From assembly GCA_018806915.1 (NCBI GenBank), contig JAGKQI010000104.1:930001-994000 (forward strand): DNA of 64,000 nt. The letters are read 5' to 3'. The notes below the pieces were generated by a model. The model was given only the letters and a program-made list of their open reading frames with translations. It searched no databases and was not told the origin of the DNA. The DNA is from Phytophthora colocasiae. Its lineage: Eukaryota; Oomycota; Peronosporomycetes; Peronosporales; Peronosporaceae. This document shows positions 63,759 to 64,000 of this stretch, piece after piece; position 1 is the stretch's first letter, and each line of letters begins with the position of its first letter. A program made the position numbers and the translations under genes.

Positions 63759-64000
63759 ATGACGGCGTTGCGTAAGGTGTTAGTGGTGATCGGCACCACT
63801 GGCGCTGGTAAGACGAAGCTGTCGGTGGACTTGGCCAAAGCTGTGGGTGGTGAGATCGTCAACTCGGACGCCATGCAGATGTACCGTGGCCTAGACGTAG
63901 CTACAGCCAAGATCACGGAGCAGGAGAAGCAGGGCATTCCGCATCATCTTTTCGACGTGGTGGACCCGAGTTCTCGTTGTGACGTGCTGGAGTTTAAGCG
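63759..64000 (+). CDS. tRNA dimethylallyltransferase, 5' part only
   Basis: 80 residues of the N-terminus up to the window edge, from ATG 63759. The P-loop GTTGAGKT is at residues 13-20, followed by NSDAMQMYRGLDVATAKIT, the family signature for substrate tRNA and DMAPP binding (MiaA/TRIT1/Mod5 type). The enzyme attaches a dimethylallyl group to A37 of tRNAs that read UNN codons. The remainder is outside the window. Confidence 0.92.
   Translation, partial: MTALRKVLVVIGTTGAGKTKLSVDLAKAVGGEIVNSDAMQMYRGLDVATAKITEQEKQGIPHHLFDVVDPSSRCDVLEFK

Noticed and set aside
1..64000. CRISPR arrays, bacterial operons, phage genes
   Set aside because: None seen. Introns, eukaryotic protein families and Class II eukaryotic transposons show nuclear DNA.

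Overview
The window looks like nuclear DNA of an oomycete, most likely Phytophthora or a close relative. It encodes eukaryotic 80S, SNARE, GPN-loop and TFIIIC proteins. Genes are compact and intron-poor, with GT-AG introns of about 55-110 bp. Several intergenic gaps between divergent genes are under 250 bp. There are axonemal genes (the organism makes flagellated zoospores), secreted CAP/PR-1-like proteins, a full-size PDR-type ABCG transporter, and pogo- and Harbinger-type DNA transposons. The species assignment is an inference from gene content and style.

Layout: 1-9226 is the 5' two thirds of an inner-arm axonemal dynein heavy chain (DNAH2/1-beta type, minus strand, running off the left edge). 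9452-12496 is a transposon patch: a 0.9 kb inverted-repeat element with a broken ORF, then a decayed pogo/Tigger-like element that contains a tRNA-like gene. 12795-15450 is an ArfGAP with clathrin-adaptor motifs. 15643-18070 is an apparently intact PIF/Harbinger transposon sitting in the terminal repeat of a second element that ends near 18972. 19284-20863 holds RPL9 and a Tim17/22/23-type membrane protein, head to head. 21230-25357 is the ABCG transporter. A truncated copy of its 3' end lies in inverted orientation at 27289-28703, across a noncoding stretch full of small repeats.

28879-34341 carries an acidic-repeat zinc-finger protein with a ragged 3' end, and TFIIIC90. 34433-42490 has three secreted CAP genes interspersed with a polycystin-2-like channel, a secreted serine beta-lactamase-like gene carrying an in-frame TAG, and an EF-hand protein. 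43052-46840 holds GPN3 and an ankyrin-FYVE protein. After a 1.2 kb gene-free stretch, 48081-53117 contains a 68-residue protein, an MFSD5-like transporter, the longin R-SNARE VAMP7 and radial spoke protein RSPH3. 53264-57000 contains a Tudor-like protein, an ankyrin-SAM protein and CFAP144. 57193-64000 holds a TBC1D23-like protein with an acidic repeat extension, a HERP-like ubiquitin-domain membrane protein, an RPP38-like L7Ae protein and the 5' end of a tRNA dimethylallyltransferase.

Two functional themes recur. One is the motile cilium: dynein heavy chain, RSPH3, CFAP144, and possibly the polycystin channel and the EF-hand protein. The other is endomembrane traffic: ArfGAP, VAMP7, TBC1D23-like, FYVE and HERP-like proteins. 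Many genes are arranged head to head and probably share bidirectional promoters. Exon boundaries were read by eye from GT-AG sites and reading-frame continuity. Names rest on recognised motifs and remembered family features, not on database searches.
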